From: Micromonosporaceae bacterium
Lineage (GTDB): Bacteria > Actinomycetota > Actinomycetes > Mycobacteriales > Micromonosporaceae
Assembly (NCBI GenBank): GCA_019690055.1
Contig: JADGGF010000143.1
Span: 1-9,465, forward strand
DNA: 9,465 nucleotides
Direction of reading: 5' to 3'
In this document: in pieces, positions 1 to 5,887 of the stretch
Position numbering within the stretch: the stretch's first letter is position 1
Layout: each line of letters begins with the position of its first letter
Program-made: the position numbers and the translations under genes
The notes under the pieces: generated by a model
Seen by the model: only the letters and a program-made list of their open reading frames with translations
Database searches by the model: none
What the model was told of the DNA's origin: nothing

Positions 1-1
1 A

Positions 2-1525
2 GTCTGGTACGCACCCGCCAGACCGCTCGAAGAGCGGCCCGCCCCGCCGCCCGCGGCCCCGACGTCACCGTCCACGGTGGAGCCAGCCGCGACGCCGGGC
101 GCCGAGGCCGCCGCGCAACCACCGCGGGCGCCCGCCGCCGGCCTGCTGCGCATCGCCGACGTCACGGGGCGGCGGTGGATCGACACCGGGTACGGCCGGG
201 TGCTGGTGCCGGCCGAGAACGCCGCCGCGGCGCTGGAGGTGATGGGCCGGTTCGCCATCGACCCGGCCGGCCTGATCTGGCTGCCGCCGACCATGGCGCC
301 GTGCTCAACCTCCACAATGGAGGGCTACCTCGAGTACCCCACGGAGGCGTTCGCCGACTACCGCCGGGCCGGGGTGACGCGGGTCGTCTGCGAGGCCAAG
401 CACATGGGGTCGCGCATGGTCGCCCTGGTGCGCCGGGACAACGGCCGGGGCTCGGCCGGGCCCGGGTCGGGTTCGGGCGGCGCATGCTGGACCCGGACGG
501 GACGGCCGTTCTTCAGCGACCCGGCGATCACAGCGGGGGTGCTGAGTCGGCTGTGCGCGGCGCTGGACACCGCGGGCGTCTTCGACGAGCTGGCGGCCGA
601 CTGGGTGCTCCTGGACACCGAGCTGCTGCCGTGGTCGGCCAAGGCGCTCGACCTCATCCAGGGGCAGTACGCGAGCGTGGCCGCCGCCGCCCGCAGCGCG
701 TTGCCCGTCACGCTCAGCGTGCTCGACGCCGCGGCGGCGCGAGGTCTAGACGTCCGTCCACTGCGCGATCGAACGGCGGCGCGGCTGGAACGGGCCGACG
801 CGTTCGCCGAGGCGTACCGGCGCTACTGCTGGCCGACCGAAGGGCTCGACGGCCTCCGGGTCGCCCCGTTTGCGGTGCTCGCCTCGGGCGGCGTGGGCGG
901 GCCGGGCACCGCTCGCCACTACGCCAGCCGGGACCGGGGTTGGCATCTCGGGATCGTCGACCGGCTGGTCGATGCTGAGCCTGCCTTCCTGGCCCGCACC
1001 GACCGCCGGATCGTCGACCTGGCCGACGAGACGCAGGTGGCCGAGGCAACCGAGTGGTGGCTGGCGCTCACCGGCACGGGCGGCGACAGCGAGGGAGCAT
1101 CGCAGCGAAGCGAGGAGCGGACCGAGCGCGGAGCCGCCCCACAAATCACGGGCGGCGACAGCGAGGGAGCATCGCAGCGAAGCGAGGAGCGCATAGCCGC
1201 CCCGGACATCACCGGCGGCGGCGAGGGCATGGTGGTCAAGCCGTACGACGGCGTCACCGGGCCCGCGCTGGTGCAGCCGGGCATCAAGTGCCGGGGCCGG
1301 GAGTACCTGCGCATCATCTACGGGCCGGACTACACGGAGCCGGAGCAGCTGGAGCGCCTGCGCGGGCGGACGCTGCACCGCAAGCGAGCGCTGGCGCTGC
1401 GTGAGCATGCCCTCGGGCTGGCCGCGCTGGACCGGCTGGTCGCGGGTGAGCCGCTGTGGCGCGTGCACGAGGCGGTGTTCGCGATCCTCGCCTGCGAGTC
1501 GGAGCCCGTGGACCCCCGTCTTTAG
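2..1525 (+). CDS. pnkp: Polynucleotide kinase-phosphatase, C-terminal RNA ligase (adenylyltransferase) part; 5' end outside window
   Basis: This is the 3' portion of bacterial Pnkp, the RNA end-healing and sealing enzyme that works with the 3'-methyltransferase Hen1 on cleaved tRNAs. The frame is open from base 2, so the GTG at 77 is internal; the N-terminal kinase and phosphatase domains lie upstream of the window. Numbering from 77, a linker rich in Pro and Ala (about 1-24) leads into the ligase domain. Motif I is K-H-M-G with the adenylated lysine at K108. Motif IV is E-G-M-V-V-K at 383-388, and motif V contains K404 and R406 (K-C-R-G-R-E-Y-L-R). The segment around 60-110 and the C-terminal tail also look like actinobacterial Pnkp. 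Between T334 and G382 sits a repetitive insert of about 45 residues absent from the usual family pattern, described separately. Stop is TAG at 1523. The family call is firm; whether the ligase is active with the insert is unknown. Confidence 0.9.
   Translation, partial: VWYAPARPLEERPAPPPAAPTSPSTVEPAATPGAEAAAQPPRAPAAGLLRIADVTGRRWIDTGYGRVLVPAENAAAALEVMGRFAIDPAGLIWLPPTMAPCSTSTMEGYLEYPTEAFADYRRAGVTRVVCEAKHMGSRMVALVRRDNGRGSAGPGSGSGGACWTRTGRPFFSDPAITAGVLSRLCAALDTAGVFDELAADWVLLDTELLPWSAKALDLIQGQYASVAAAARSALPVTLSVLDAAAARGLDVRPLRDRTAARLERADAFAEAYRRYCWPTEGLDGLRVAPFAVLASGGVGGPGTARHYASRDRGWHLGIVDRLVDAEPAFLARTDRRIVDLADETQVAEATEWWLALTGTGGDSEGASQRSEERTERGAAPQITGGDSEGASQRSEERIAAPDITGGGEGMVVKPYDGVTGPALVQPGIKCRGREYLRIIYGPDYTEPEQLERLRGRTLHRKRALALREHALGLAALDRLVAGEPLWRVHEAVFAILACESEPVDPRL
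1078..1202 (+). repeat. Two in-frame copies of a short element with inverted ends, inside pnkp
   Basis: Two near-identical elements lie in tandem, 1078-1139 and 1150-1202. Each opens with GGGCGGC and closes with the exact inverse GCCGCCC. A 45-nt stretch (1075-1119 and 1147-1191) is identical between them at an offset of 72 nt, which is a whole number of codons. The second copy lacks about 9 nt near its right end. Both are translated in the Pnkp frame, each giving the peptide SEGASQRSEER followed by a short AAP-containing link. Terminal inverted repeats and near-identity suggest a small non-autonomous repetitive element that inserted and then duplicated; this is inference. No other copy is visible in the window. 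Confidence 0.8.
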
Positions 1526-1573
1526 TGGGATCCCCGTCTCTAACTGTGGGCTCAGGGTGACATTGAGGGACCA

Positions 1574-2323
1574 GTGAGCCACAGACCGGTACTCTGGCTC
1601 GGCGTGGATACCCTCAGCGCCGGGCCACTGGGGTGGCTCGATCCCGCGACGCTCATCCCCGCCGTCGGCCTGATCGGCATCCTGGCGATCATCTTTGCCG
1701 AGACCGGGCTGCTCATCGGCTTCTTCTTCCCGGGCGACTCGTTGCTGTTCATCGCGGGCGTCGCCGCCTCCAAGTTCGTGTCGAAGATCCCCGGCTTGGA
1801 GCAGATGGAGCAGCTCAGCCTCTGGGGACTGCTCGTCGGCGCACCCCTGTGCGCAATCGCCGGGGCCCAGCTCGGTCACTGGCTCGGCGCGAAGTACGGC
1901 CGAAAGATGTTCGACCGTCCGAACTCGCGCCTGTTCAAGCCCGAGTACGTGGCGAAGGCGGAGTATTACTTCGCCAAGTTCGGCCCGGCCAAGGCCGTGA
2001 TTCTGGCGCGGTTCATTCCAATCGTGAGAACTTTTCTGAACCCCGTGGCCGGGGTGCTGAAGATGCCGGCCCGGCGGTTCTTCATCTACAACGTGGTCGG
2101 CGGAATCCTGTGGTGTGACGGCGTCGTGCTGTTGGGGTACGCGCTCGCCGCTCGGCTGAGCAACGTGCCCGACATCGACAAGTACATCCTGCCGGCGGTG
2201 GCCCTGATCGTTCTGCTGTCGGTGAGCCCGATCCTTGTGGAGATCTACCGGGGCTGGCGGGCGCGGCGCCGAGGCTTGGCCACGAAGGTGAGCGAGGACG
2301 GAGTGCGCCGCCACCGCGCGTAG
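1574..2323 (+). CDS. DedA-family (VTT domain) inner-membrane protein
   Basis: This 249-residue protein is a DedA/SNARE-associated (VTT-domain) membrane protein. Family members act in membrane lipid flipping and proton-motive-force homeostasis; the substrate here cannot be read from the sequence. The family signature is complete: an acidic residue and P-G-D motif in a re-entrant segment (F-A-E-T-G at 41-45 with E43, then F-P-G-D-S with D55) and the R-F-I-P-x-x-R segment (R146, R152) followed by P-V-A-G and N-x-x-G-G-x-x-W near 157-180. E43, D55, R146 and R152 correspond to the charged residues known to matter in E. coli DedA proteins. Hydrophobic helices occur at about 26-50, 82-104, 176-194 and 205-225, and the tail is basic. 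Start GTG 1574 has GAGGGA just upstream but only 3 nt away; GTG 1604 is an in-frame alternative. It follows pnkp by 48 nt and may be cotranscribed. The TAG stop lies in the first unit of a tandem repeat. Confidence 0.9.
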   Translation: MSHRPVLWLGVDTLSAGPLGWLDPATLIPAVGLIGILAIIFAETGLLIGFFFPGDSLLFIAGVAASKFVSKIPGLEQMEQLSLWGLLVGAPLCAIAGAQLGHWLGAKYGRKMFDRPNSRLFKPEYVAKAEYYFAKFGPAKAVILARFIPIVRTFLNPVAGVLKMPARRFFIYNVVGGILWCDGVVLLGYALAARLSNVPDIDKYILPAVALIVLLSVSPILVEIYRGWRARRRGLATKVSEDGVRRHRA

Positions 2324-2443
2324 GTACGTTGCCACTGCCCGTCAAGGCGTGGCCACCGGGCGTAGGAACGCGGCCGCTCCCCGTCAGGCGTGGCCACTGG
2401 GCGTAGATACATCGCCACCCGGCGCCAAGGTCGGCCGGCCACG
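2318..2443 (+). repeat. Tandem repeat of about 42 nt, two clear copies plus a degenerate third
   Basis: Units start at 2318, 2360 and 2401. Each begins GCGTAG followed by a variable A-C-containing stretch. The first two share CCCGTCA and end GGCGTGGCCAC plus CGG or TGG. The third unit keeps GCGTAGATAC and CGCCAC but diverges after about 2425. The first unit includes the stop codon of the DedA gene, so the repeat starts exactly at the gene end. The reverse strand reads through it as a 14-residue quasi-repeat, but no gene is supported there. No function is evident. Confidence 0.65.
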
Positions 2444-3177
2444 GTAGCCCTCGTGCGTGGCCCACTGGGGTGTTGAGTGTGGACGGTTGCCCCAGCCGTA
2501 CGGACGGCCGAGCAGCCCCGGATGCGCCGCCACCAGGCGTTCGCGCGAGCGGTTACGCGACCGTACGTACGCCGGCCGCCACATCCCGTAGGCGCGAGGA
2601 CCACCGGCCCGCCAAACCCGGCGTGGGCCACCGGCCGGCCGCGCCCCGTGTCAGGGCCTTCGCAACGGCCGGAATGGGCCTCTGGAGCGGCCTGGACGGG
2701 CCTGGATAGGCCCTTTGGTGGCTCCCACGGGCATTGGGATCGCCCGACCGTAGCCCTTCGGTGAGCGGCCGGGCACGGTACGTGAGCCGCACCGCCTCCT
2801 CGAGATTGCTCGCCCGCGGCAGTCGAGCCGTGCACCCAATCGGCGCACTCAGAAAAAGTCCGCCCGCCTGTCCGGCGGGCGGAAAGGTTGCCCCCCCGCT
2901 GTCGATCATCGGCGCCCGGCCGTAACCCGGGCCCGGCCGACCTCACAGAGCCGCGACAGCGGCTGGGCTCATCGATGTTCTGTACTACGTCCATCACCGG
3001 AGAGCGGTCCCCCGCTGGCGTACGACCGCCGGAAGGGACCTCGGTGGTGTGACCGGGATCGGATGAGTGCGCCGGACGGGCAGGATCTGCGCACCCCCGA
3101 CCCACCGGTGTCGCTCACGCCGCCGCCCGGGTACAGGGAGATGGCCAACCGGACGGACGGGCGTGAGCGACTCGGAC
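2324..3177. other. Convergent intergenic region of about 850 bp with no convincing gene
   Basis: This gap lies between the ends of the plus-strand DedA gene and the minus-strand ArsR gene. It starts with the 42-nt repeats and contains a strong minus-strand terminator at 2853-2883. A perfect 6-bp hairpin occurs at 2949-2964 (AGCCGC, loop GACA, GCGGCT), and there are short direct repeats such as GGCCTGGA near 2692-2712. Open frames exist on both strands, including one of 286 codons on the minus strand running into the DedA gene. Their translations are Arg/Gly/Pro-rich, lack recognisable domains and have no clear ribosome-binding sites, as expected by chance at this GC content. Confidence 0.6.
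2853..2883 (-). terminator. Rho-independent terminator, minus strand
   Basis: Read on the minus strand, a 10-bp GC-rich stem (2883-2874 with 2868-2859; arms CCGCCCGCC and GGCGGGCGG plus an A-T pair) with a 5-nt loop is followed by a short T tract (complement of 2853-2857). The tract is on the correct side only for leftward transcription. The nearest leftward gene is the ArsR gene, which ends about 295 nt earlier, so the transcript would have a long 3' untranslated region unless another promoter lies between. Confidence 0.6.
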
Positions 3178-3549
3178 TCAGCGCCCGGCGCGCTTGGTGG
3201 CGCGCTTGCGGGGCGGGGTGAGGAGGTCAGCGACCTGCTGGATCGCCGACGGGACAATGCGGTAGTACGCCCACACGCCGCGCTTCTCCCGCTCCAGCAA
3301 GCCGGACTCGGTGAGGATACGCAGGTGGTGGCTCACAGTCGGCTGCGACAGACCGATCGGAGCGGTCAGGTCGCAGACGCACGCCTCGCCCTCGGGGGAG
3401 GCCTGGATCAGGCTGAGCAGACGCAGGCGAGCCGGGTCGGCGAGAGCCTTGAGGACACCGGCGAGACGGTCAGCGTCGTGCTTGTCGTAGACCTCACCGC
3501 TGAGGGGCGAGGTCTGCGGCAGAATCAGTTCGGCCAGCGCAGTACGCAC
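3178..3549 (-). CDS. ArsR/SmtB-family metalloregulatory repressor
   Basis: This 123-residue protein is a winged-helix repressor of the ArsR/SmtB family, which releases DNA on binding metal(loid) ions. The dimerisation and DNA-binding core spans about 25-100: K-A-L-A-D-P-A-R-L-R-L-L at 34-45, the recognition-helix region L-S-Q-P-T-V-S-H-H-L at 67-76, then the wing around E-K-R-G-V-W-A-Y-Y. The motif C-V-C-D-L at 57-61 matches the arsenic(III) site of plasmid R773 ArsR (C-V-C-D-L-C), with C57 and C59 present; the third cysteine position is T62. The tail is basic. Start GTG 3549 is supported by GGAAGG about 9 nt upstream. No arsenite pump or arsenate reductase gene is in the window, so its target may be itself or elsewhere. 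It lies 81 nt after pyrE on the same strand. Metal specificity is inferred from the cysteine pair only. Confidence 0.9.
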   Translation of the reverse strand: MRTALAELILPQTSPLSGEVYDKHDADRLAGVLKALADPARLRLLSLIQASPEGEACVCDLTAPIGLSQPTVSHHLRILTESGLLEREKRGVWAYYRIVPSAIQQVADLLTPPRKRATKRAGR

Positions 3550-3580
3550 GTGTTACATCCTTCCACCACTAGCATCGATC

Positions 3581-3603
3581 CGACCACATATCAGTGTGGG
3601 TCG
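3581..3603 (-). promoter_or_regulatory. Candidate operator dyad upstream of the ArsR gene
   Basis: An imperfect inverted repeat, CGACCACAT and GTGTGGGTCG around ATCA, lies 32-54 nt upstream of the ArsR start. The arms pair except for one bulged base and one mismatch. ArsR-family repressors commonly bind such dyads at their own promoters. TGATAT on the minus strand (3593-3588) inside the dyad could be a -10 box, but no good -35 hexamer is seen. Confidence 0.35.
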
Positions 3604-3617
3604 AACCGACAGTTTTT

Positions 3618-3635
3618 CCTGACTGAAGGGTCAGG
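3618..3635 (-). other. Hairpin over the pyrE stop codon
   Basis: CCTGAC and GTCAGG form a perfect 6-bp stem with a 6-nt loop, and the pyrE TGA stop lies within it. In the leftward transcript it is followed by five A residues, not U, so it is not a canonical intrinsic terminator for pyrE. It could slow polymerase or protect the 3' end. Confidence 0.35.
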
Positions 3636-4170
3636 CCGGCAGGCCCAGATCGGCGAGGGTGAACGCTGACCGGAACTCCAGCCCAGCCGCTCGAACCGCC
3701 GCGCCCGCGCCTCGATCGACCACCGCCGCTGTTCCGACGACGTTCGCTCCCGCCTCTCGTAGCGCGTCCACGGCCGTGAGAACGCTCCCACCGGTCGTTG
3801 ACGCGTCCTCAACGACGACGACCCGACGCCCTGCCACGTCAGGCCCTTCGATCCGCCGTTGAAGACCATGGGCCTTTCCCTCCTTGCGGACCACGAAGGC
3901 ATCCAGCGCCCTGCCCCGCTGGTGAGCCTCGTGGAGCATCGCGACGGCTACCGGGTCCGCACCCAGCGTCAGCCCTCCGACCGCGTCGAAGTCCCACCCC
4001 TCAACAAGGTCAAGCATGACCTTGCCGATCAACGGAGCTCCGGCGTGGTGCAGAGACAGCCGACGGAGGTCGACGTAGTAGTCCGCCTCCGCTCCGGACG
4101 ACAGCGTGACCCGACCCCAGACCACTGCTAGGTCATGGATGAGTTTACGCAGGTCGTCTCGCTCCGACAT
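3631..4170 (-). CDS. pyrE: Orotate phosphoribosyltransferase
   Basis: This 179-residue cytosolic enzyme joins orotate to PRPP to give orotidine 5'-monophosphate, the fifth step of de novo pyrimidine synthesis. The type I phosphoribosyltransferase signature V-V-V-V-E-D-A-S-T-T-G-G-S at 117-129 is the PRPP-binding loop. S-G-A-E-A-D-Y-Y-V-D-L-R at 25-36 is the conserved N-terminal OPRT segment. The flexible catalytic loop R-K-E-G-K-A-H-G at 95-102 carries K96, K99 and H101. Length is near the short end of the usual range, as in other actinobacterial PyrE. The ATG at 4170 has no recognisable Shine-Dalgarno sequence, but a -10-like TAGGCT sits 7 nt upstream, suggesting leaderless translation. No other pyrimidine gene is in the window. 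The TGA stop falls inside a hairpin. Confidence 0.95.
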   Translation of the reverse strand: MSERDDLRKLIHDLAVVWGRVTLSSGAEADYYVDLRRLSLHHAGAPLIGKVMLDLVEGWDFDAVGGLTLGADPVAVAMLHEAHQRGRALDAFVVRKEGKAHGLQRRIEGPDVAGRRVVVVEDASTTGGSVLTAVDALREAGANVVGTAAVVDRGAGAAVRAAGLEFRSAFTLADLGLPA

Positions 4171-4177
4171 GCCGATT

Positions 4178-4183
4178 AGCCTA
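4178..4183 (-). promoter_or_regulatory. Candidate -10 box for a leaderless pyrE transcript
   Basis: On the minus strand TAGGCT fits the TANNNT pattern of actinobacterial -10 boxes. Only 7 nt separate it from the pyrE ATG, so transcription would start at or next to the start codon. No strong -35 hexamer is seen at 17-18 nt; TTGATC lies further upstream at about 21 nt spacing. Confidence 0.4.
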
Positions 4184-4372
4184 TCTTGCCTGTTCGCGAA
4201 TCCGGATCAAGGGTCCCTGTGAACTTTCAGACCAAACGAGACCATGCATCGCCCGTTCGTCGGCGGGATTCCGCCGTTGTCCGGCCACGGAGGCCGTCAC
4301 CGCTTGCGGCATTTGGTGACCGCGCCCGCGACTGACGACCGTTCGTCTCCGTGTCCGAAACCGGTTACGTCG

Positions 4373-5149
4373 TCACGCGTGTCCCCTGGTGTCCCGCACG
4401 ACCCGCGCAACAAACCCACGCGGGAAATGGCGCAGCGCGAAGACGGCCGCCTTGTACTTCCAATCGGGCACGCTAACCACCTTGCCTCGACGCAGATCCC
4501 GCAGCGCATCGGCGACCAGCCGGTCCGCGTCCAGCCACAGGAAGTTCGGCGTCTTGGACATGTTGATGCCCGCCCGTTGGTGGAACTCGGTACGAACATA
4601 GCCCGGACACAGCGCCATGACCCGAACCCCGAACGGCGCCACCGAAAGGGCGACAGACTCGGTGAAGTTCGTCACCCACGCCTTGGAGGCGGAGTAGGTC
4701 GATCCAGGCATCGGCACCCCGAATCCCGCGACGGAGGAAACGTTGATCACGGATCCGGACCGCCGGTCGACCATCACGGGCAGAACGGCGTGGGTCAGTC
4801 GCATCACCGCGACCACGTTGAGCTGCAACAGCTCGAGCTCGTGCTCGGCCCGGGAGCGCAGCAGCGGGGTGTTGAGGCTGCGCCCCGCGTTGTTGACAAG
4901 GAGATCGATCGGACGATCCACATCGGCTGCCCGGTCGGCCACCCGCTGCTGTCCGTCCGGGGTGGACAGGTCGGCCACGATCGTCTCCACCGATCGGCCA
5001 TGGGCCGCCCGTAACTCGGCCGCCGTCGCCACCAGACGTTGCTCGTCGCGGGCCACGACCACCAGGTCGTATCCATCAGCGGCCAGACGGCGGGCGAACG
5101 CGGCCCCGATACCGGCGGTAGCTCCAGTGACGAGCGCGGTCCTGCTCAC
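4373..5149 (-). CDS. Short-chain dehydrogenase/reductase (classical SDR)
   Basis: This 258-residue protein is a classical SDR, a soluble NAD(P)-dependent oxidoreductase with a Rossmann fold. The cofactor motif T-G-A-T-A-G-I-G is at 8-15, D60 follows the third strand, and N-N-A-G is at 86-89. The catalytic tetrad is complete: N111, S139, Y152 and K156 (Y-S-A-S-K). The basic residue R34 after the second strand favours NADPH over NADH (inference). P-G-Y-V-R-T-E-F at about 182-189 is the usual segment after the active site. The C-terminal tail is rich in R, F and aromatic residues and may be amphipathic, as in membrane-associated SDRs. The substrate cannot be deduced. Start GTG 5149 has GAGG 5 nt upstream. 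It begins 18 nt after the preceding membrane-protein gene, so cotranscription is likely. A CGGCGG/CCGCCG hairpin at 4261-4276, without a T tract, is the only terminator-like structure before pyrE. Confidence 0.9.
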   Translation of the reverse strand: MSRTALVTGATAGIGAAFARRLAADGYDLVVVARDEQRLVATAAELRAAHGRSVETIVADLSTPDGQQRVADRAADVDRPIDLLVNNAGRSLNTPLLRSRAEHELELLQLNVVAVMRLTHAVLPVMVDRRSGSVINVSSVAGFGVPMPGSTYSASKAWVTNFTESVALSVAPFGVRVMALCPGYVRTEFHQRAGINMSKTPNFLWLDADRLVADALRDLRRGKVVSVPDWKYKAAVFALRHFPRGFVARVVRDTRGHA

Positions 5150-5167
5150 GGCGGCCTCGCTAAGTGC

Positions 5168-5851
5168 TCAGGGTGGGACGGCCTTGGTACGCCTGCTGGA
5201 GCCGGCCCAGCGCCACGGAACCGGGACACCAGCCGTCGACTCGACCCGGGTGCGGAAATACTCCCGGGACGCGGGGACGACCAACAGGACGATCACCGCA
5301 ATGTAGCCGAATGACTGAAGATCGGTAAGTCCTCCGCCGAGCCCGACCAGCCAGCTGGGCATGGCGTCACCGAAGGCCTCGGCGACCGCGGCGACCATCG
5401 TCGGGTCGTGTTGCTCCGCGGCCAGTGACCAATCGACGCCGTTACCGAACGCGGTCACCGACGTCCGGATGACCCCACACCCGAGCGAGACCGCGGCGAC
5501 GGCGAGCGCCCCTATGCGCGCCGCCTCGTAGCGGGCCAGGACGCCCCAGGTGAGCAGGAGGCTCAACACGGCCAGGGCCAGCGTGCCGGTGCCGCTGCTG
5601 AGCAGGGCGGTGCGGATCGCCCGCGCGATCTCGCCCGCGCCGACCGGGTCCACCCCCAGGGCGACGGCCCGGGCCCGAAAAGCATCGACCACCGGCCCCG
5701 CCCCGCCGAGCAGCGCGACGGAGGCGAGGAGACCGACGACGCCGCTCCCCCCGAGGGCCAGCCCCGCGGCCGCGACCGCCAAGGGCCGCTCGCGCGGTAC
5801 CAGCACCGGGGTATCCGGCTTCGTCGGGTCCGGTGGTCGATCGAGCATCAC
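5168..5851 (-). CDS. Four-helix integral membrane protein of unknown function (second of a paralogous pair)
   Basis: I do not recognise a named family. The 227-residue product has a Pro-rich cytoplasmic-type N-terminus and four hydrophobic helices at about 24-50, 82-106, 111-130 and 165-193, followed by a short basic tail. The layout and several positions match the product of the gene immediately upstream: an A-R segment before helix 3, P-x-W before helix 4, and V-V-P-A-x-x-x-Y-F-R directly after it. The two therefore look like diverged tandem paralogues. The start is uncertain: GTG 5851 or ATG 5848, both right next to a G6 run that is one arm of a hairpin; GTG at residue 16 is a further option. 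It lies 36 nt after the upstream gene and 18 nt before the SDR gene, so all three probably share a transcript. Confidence 0.8.
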   Translation of the reverse strand: MMLDRPPDPTKPDTPVLVPRERPLAVAAAGLALGGSGVVGLLASVALLGGAGPVVDAFRARAVALGVDPVGAGEIARAIRTALLSSGTGTLALAVLSLLLTWGVLARYEAARIGALAVAAVSLGCGVIRTSVTAFGNGVDWSLAAEQHDPTMVAAVAEAFGDAMPSWLVGLGGGLTDLQSFGYIAVIVLLVVPASREYFRTRVESTAGVPVPWRWAGSSRRTKAVPP

Positions 5852-5867
5852 CCCCCATTATGGGGGG
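5851..5867 (-). promoter_or_regulatory. Perfect C6/G6 inverted repeat at the start of the membrane-protein gene
   Basis: The sequence CCCCCCATTATGGGGGG is a perfect dyad (8-nt arms around a single T; as RNA, six C-G pairs with a 5-nt loop). On the coding strand its right arm, GGGGGG, touches the GTG/ATG start of the 227-residue membrane protein and would act as or mask its ribosome-binding site. There is no U tract after it, so it is not a terminator. It could be a translational control hairpin or a protein-binding dyad. Confidence 0.5.
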
Positions 5868-5887
5868 AATGTTCCTATTTTTCGGGC

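Noticed and set aside
1078..1202. The repeats in pnkp as a CRISPR array
   Set aside because: Only two copies, no unique spacers of regular length, and the sequence is translated in frame inside a conserved gene.
1514..1549. Short direct repeat around the pnkp stop (CCCCGTCT...TA...TGGG twice)
   Set aside because: Only about 15 imperfect matching bases per unit; could be chance and has no evident role.
746..2335. Open frame of 529 codons on the minus strand opposite pnkp and the DedA gene
   Set aside because: It runs opposite two well-recognised genes and the intergenic gap between them; its composition follows from theirs.
2245..3105. Open frame of 286 codons on the minus strand across the convergent gap
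   Set aside because: Arg/Gly/Pro-rich translation, overlaps the DedA 3' end, crosses a terminator and the 42-nt repeats, and has no domain or good ribosome-binding site.
4261..4320. Two hairpins (CGGCGG/CCGCCG and GTCACC/GGTGAC) between the SDR gene and pyrE as terminators
   Set aside because: Stems of 6 bp without a T tract on either strand; such dyads are common by chance in GC-rich DNA.
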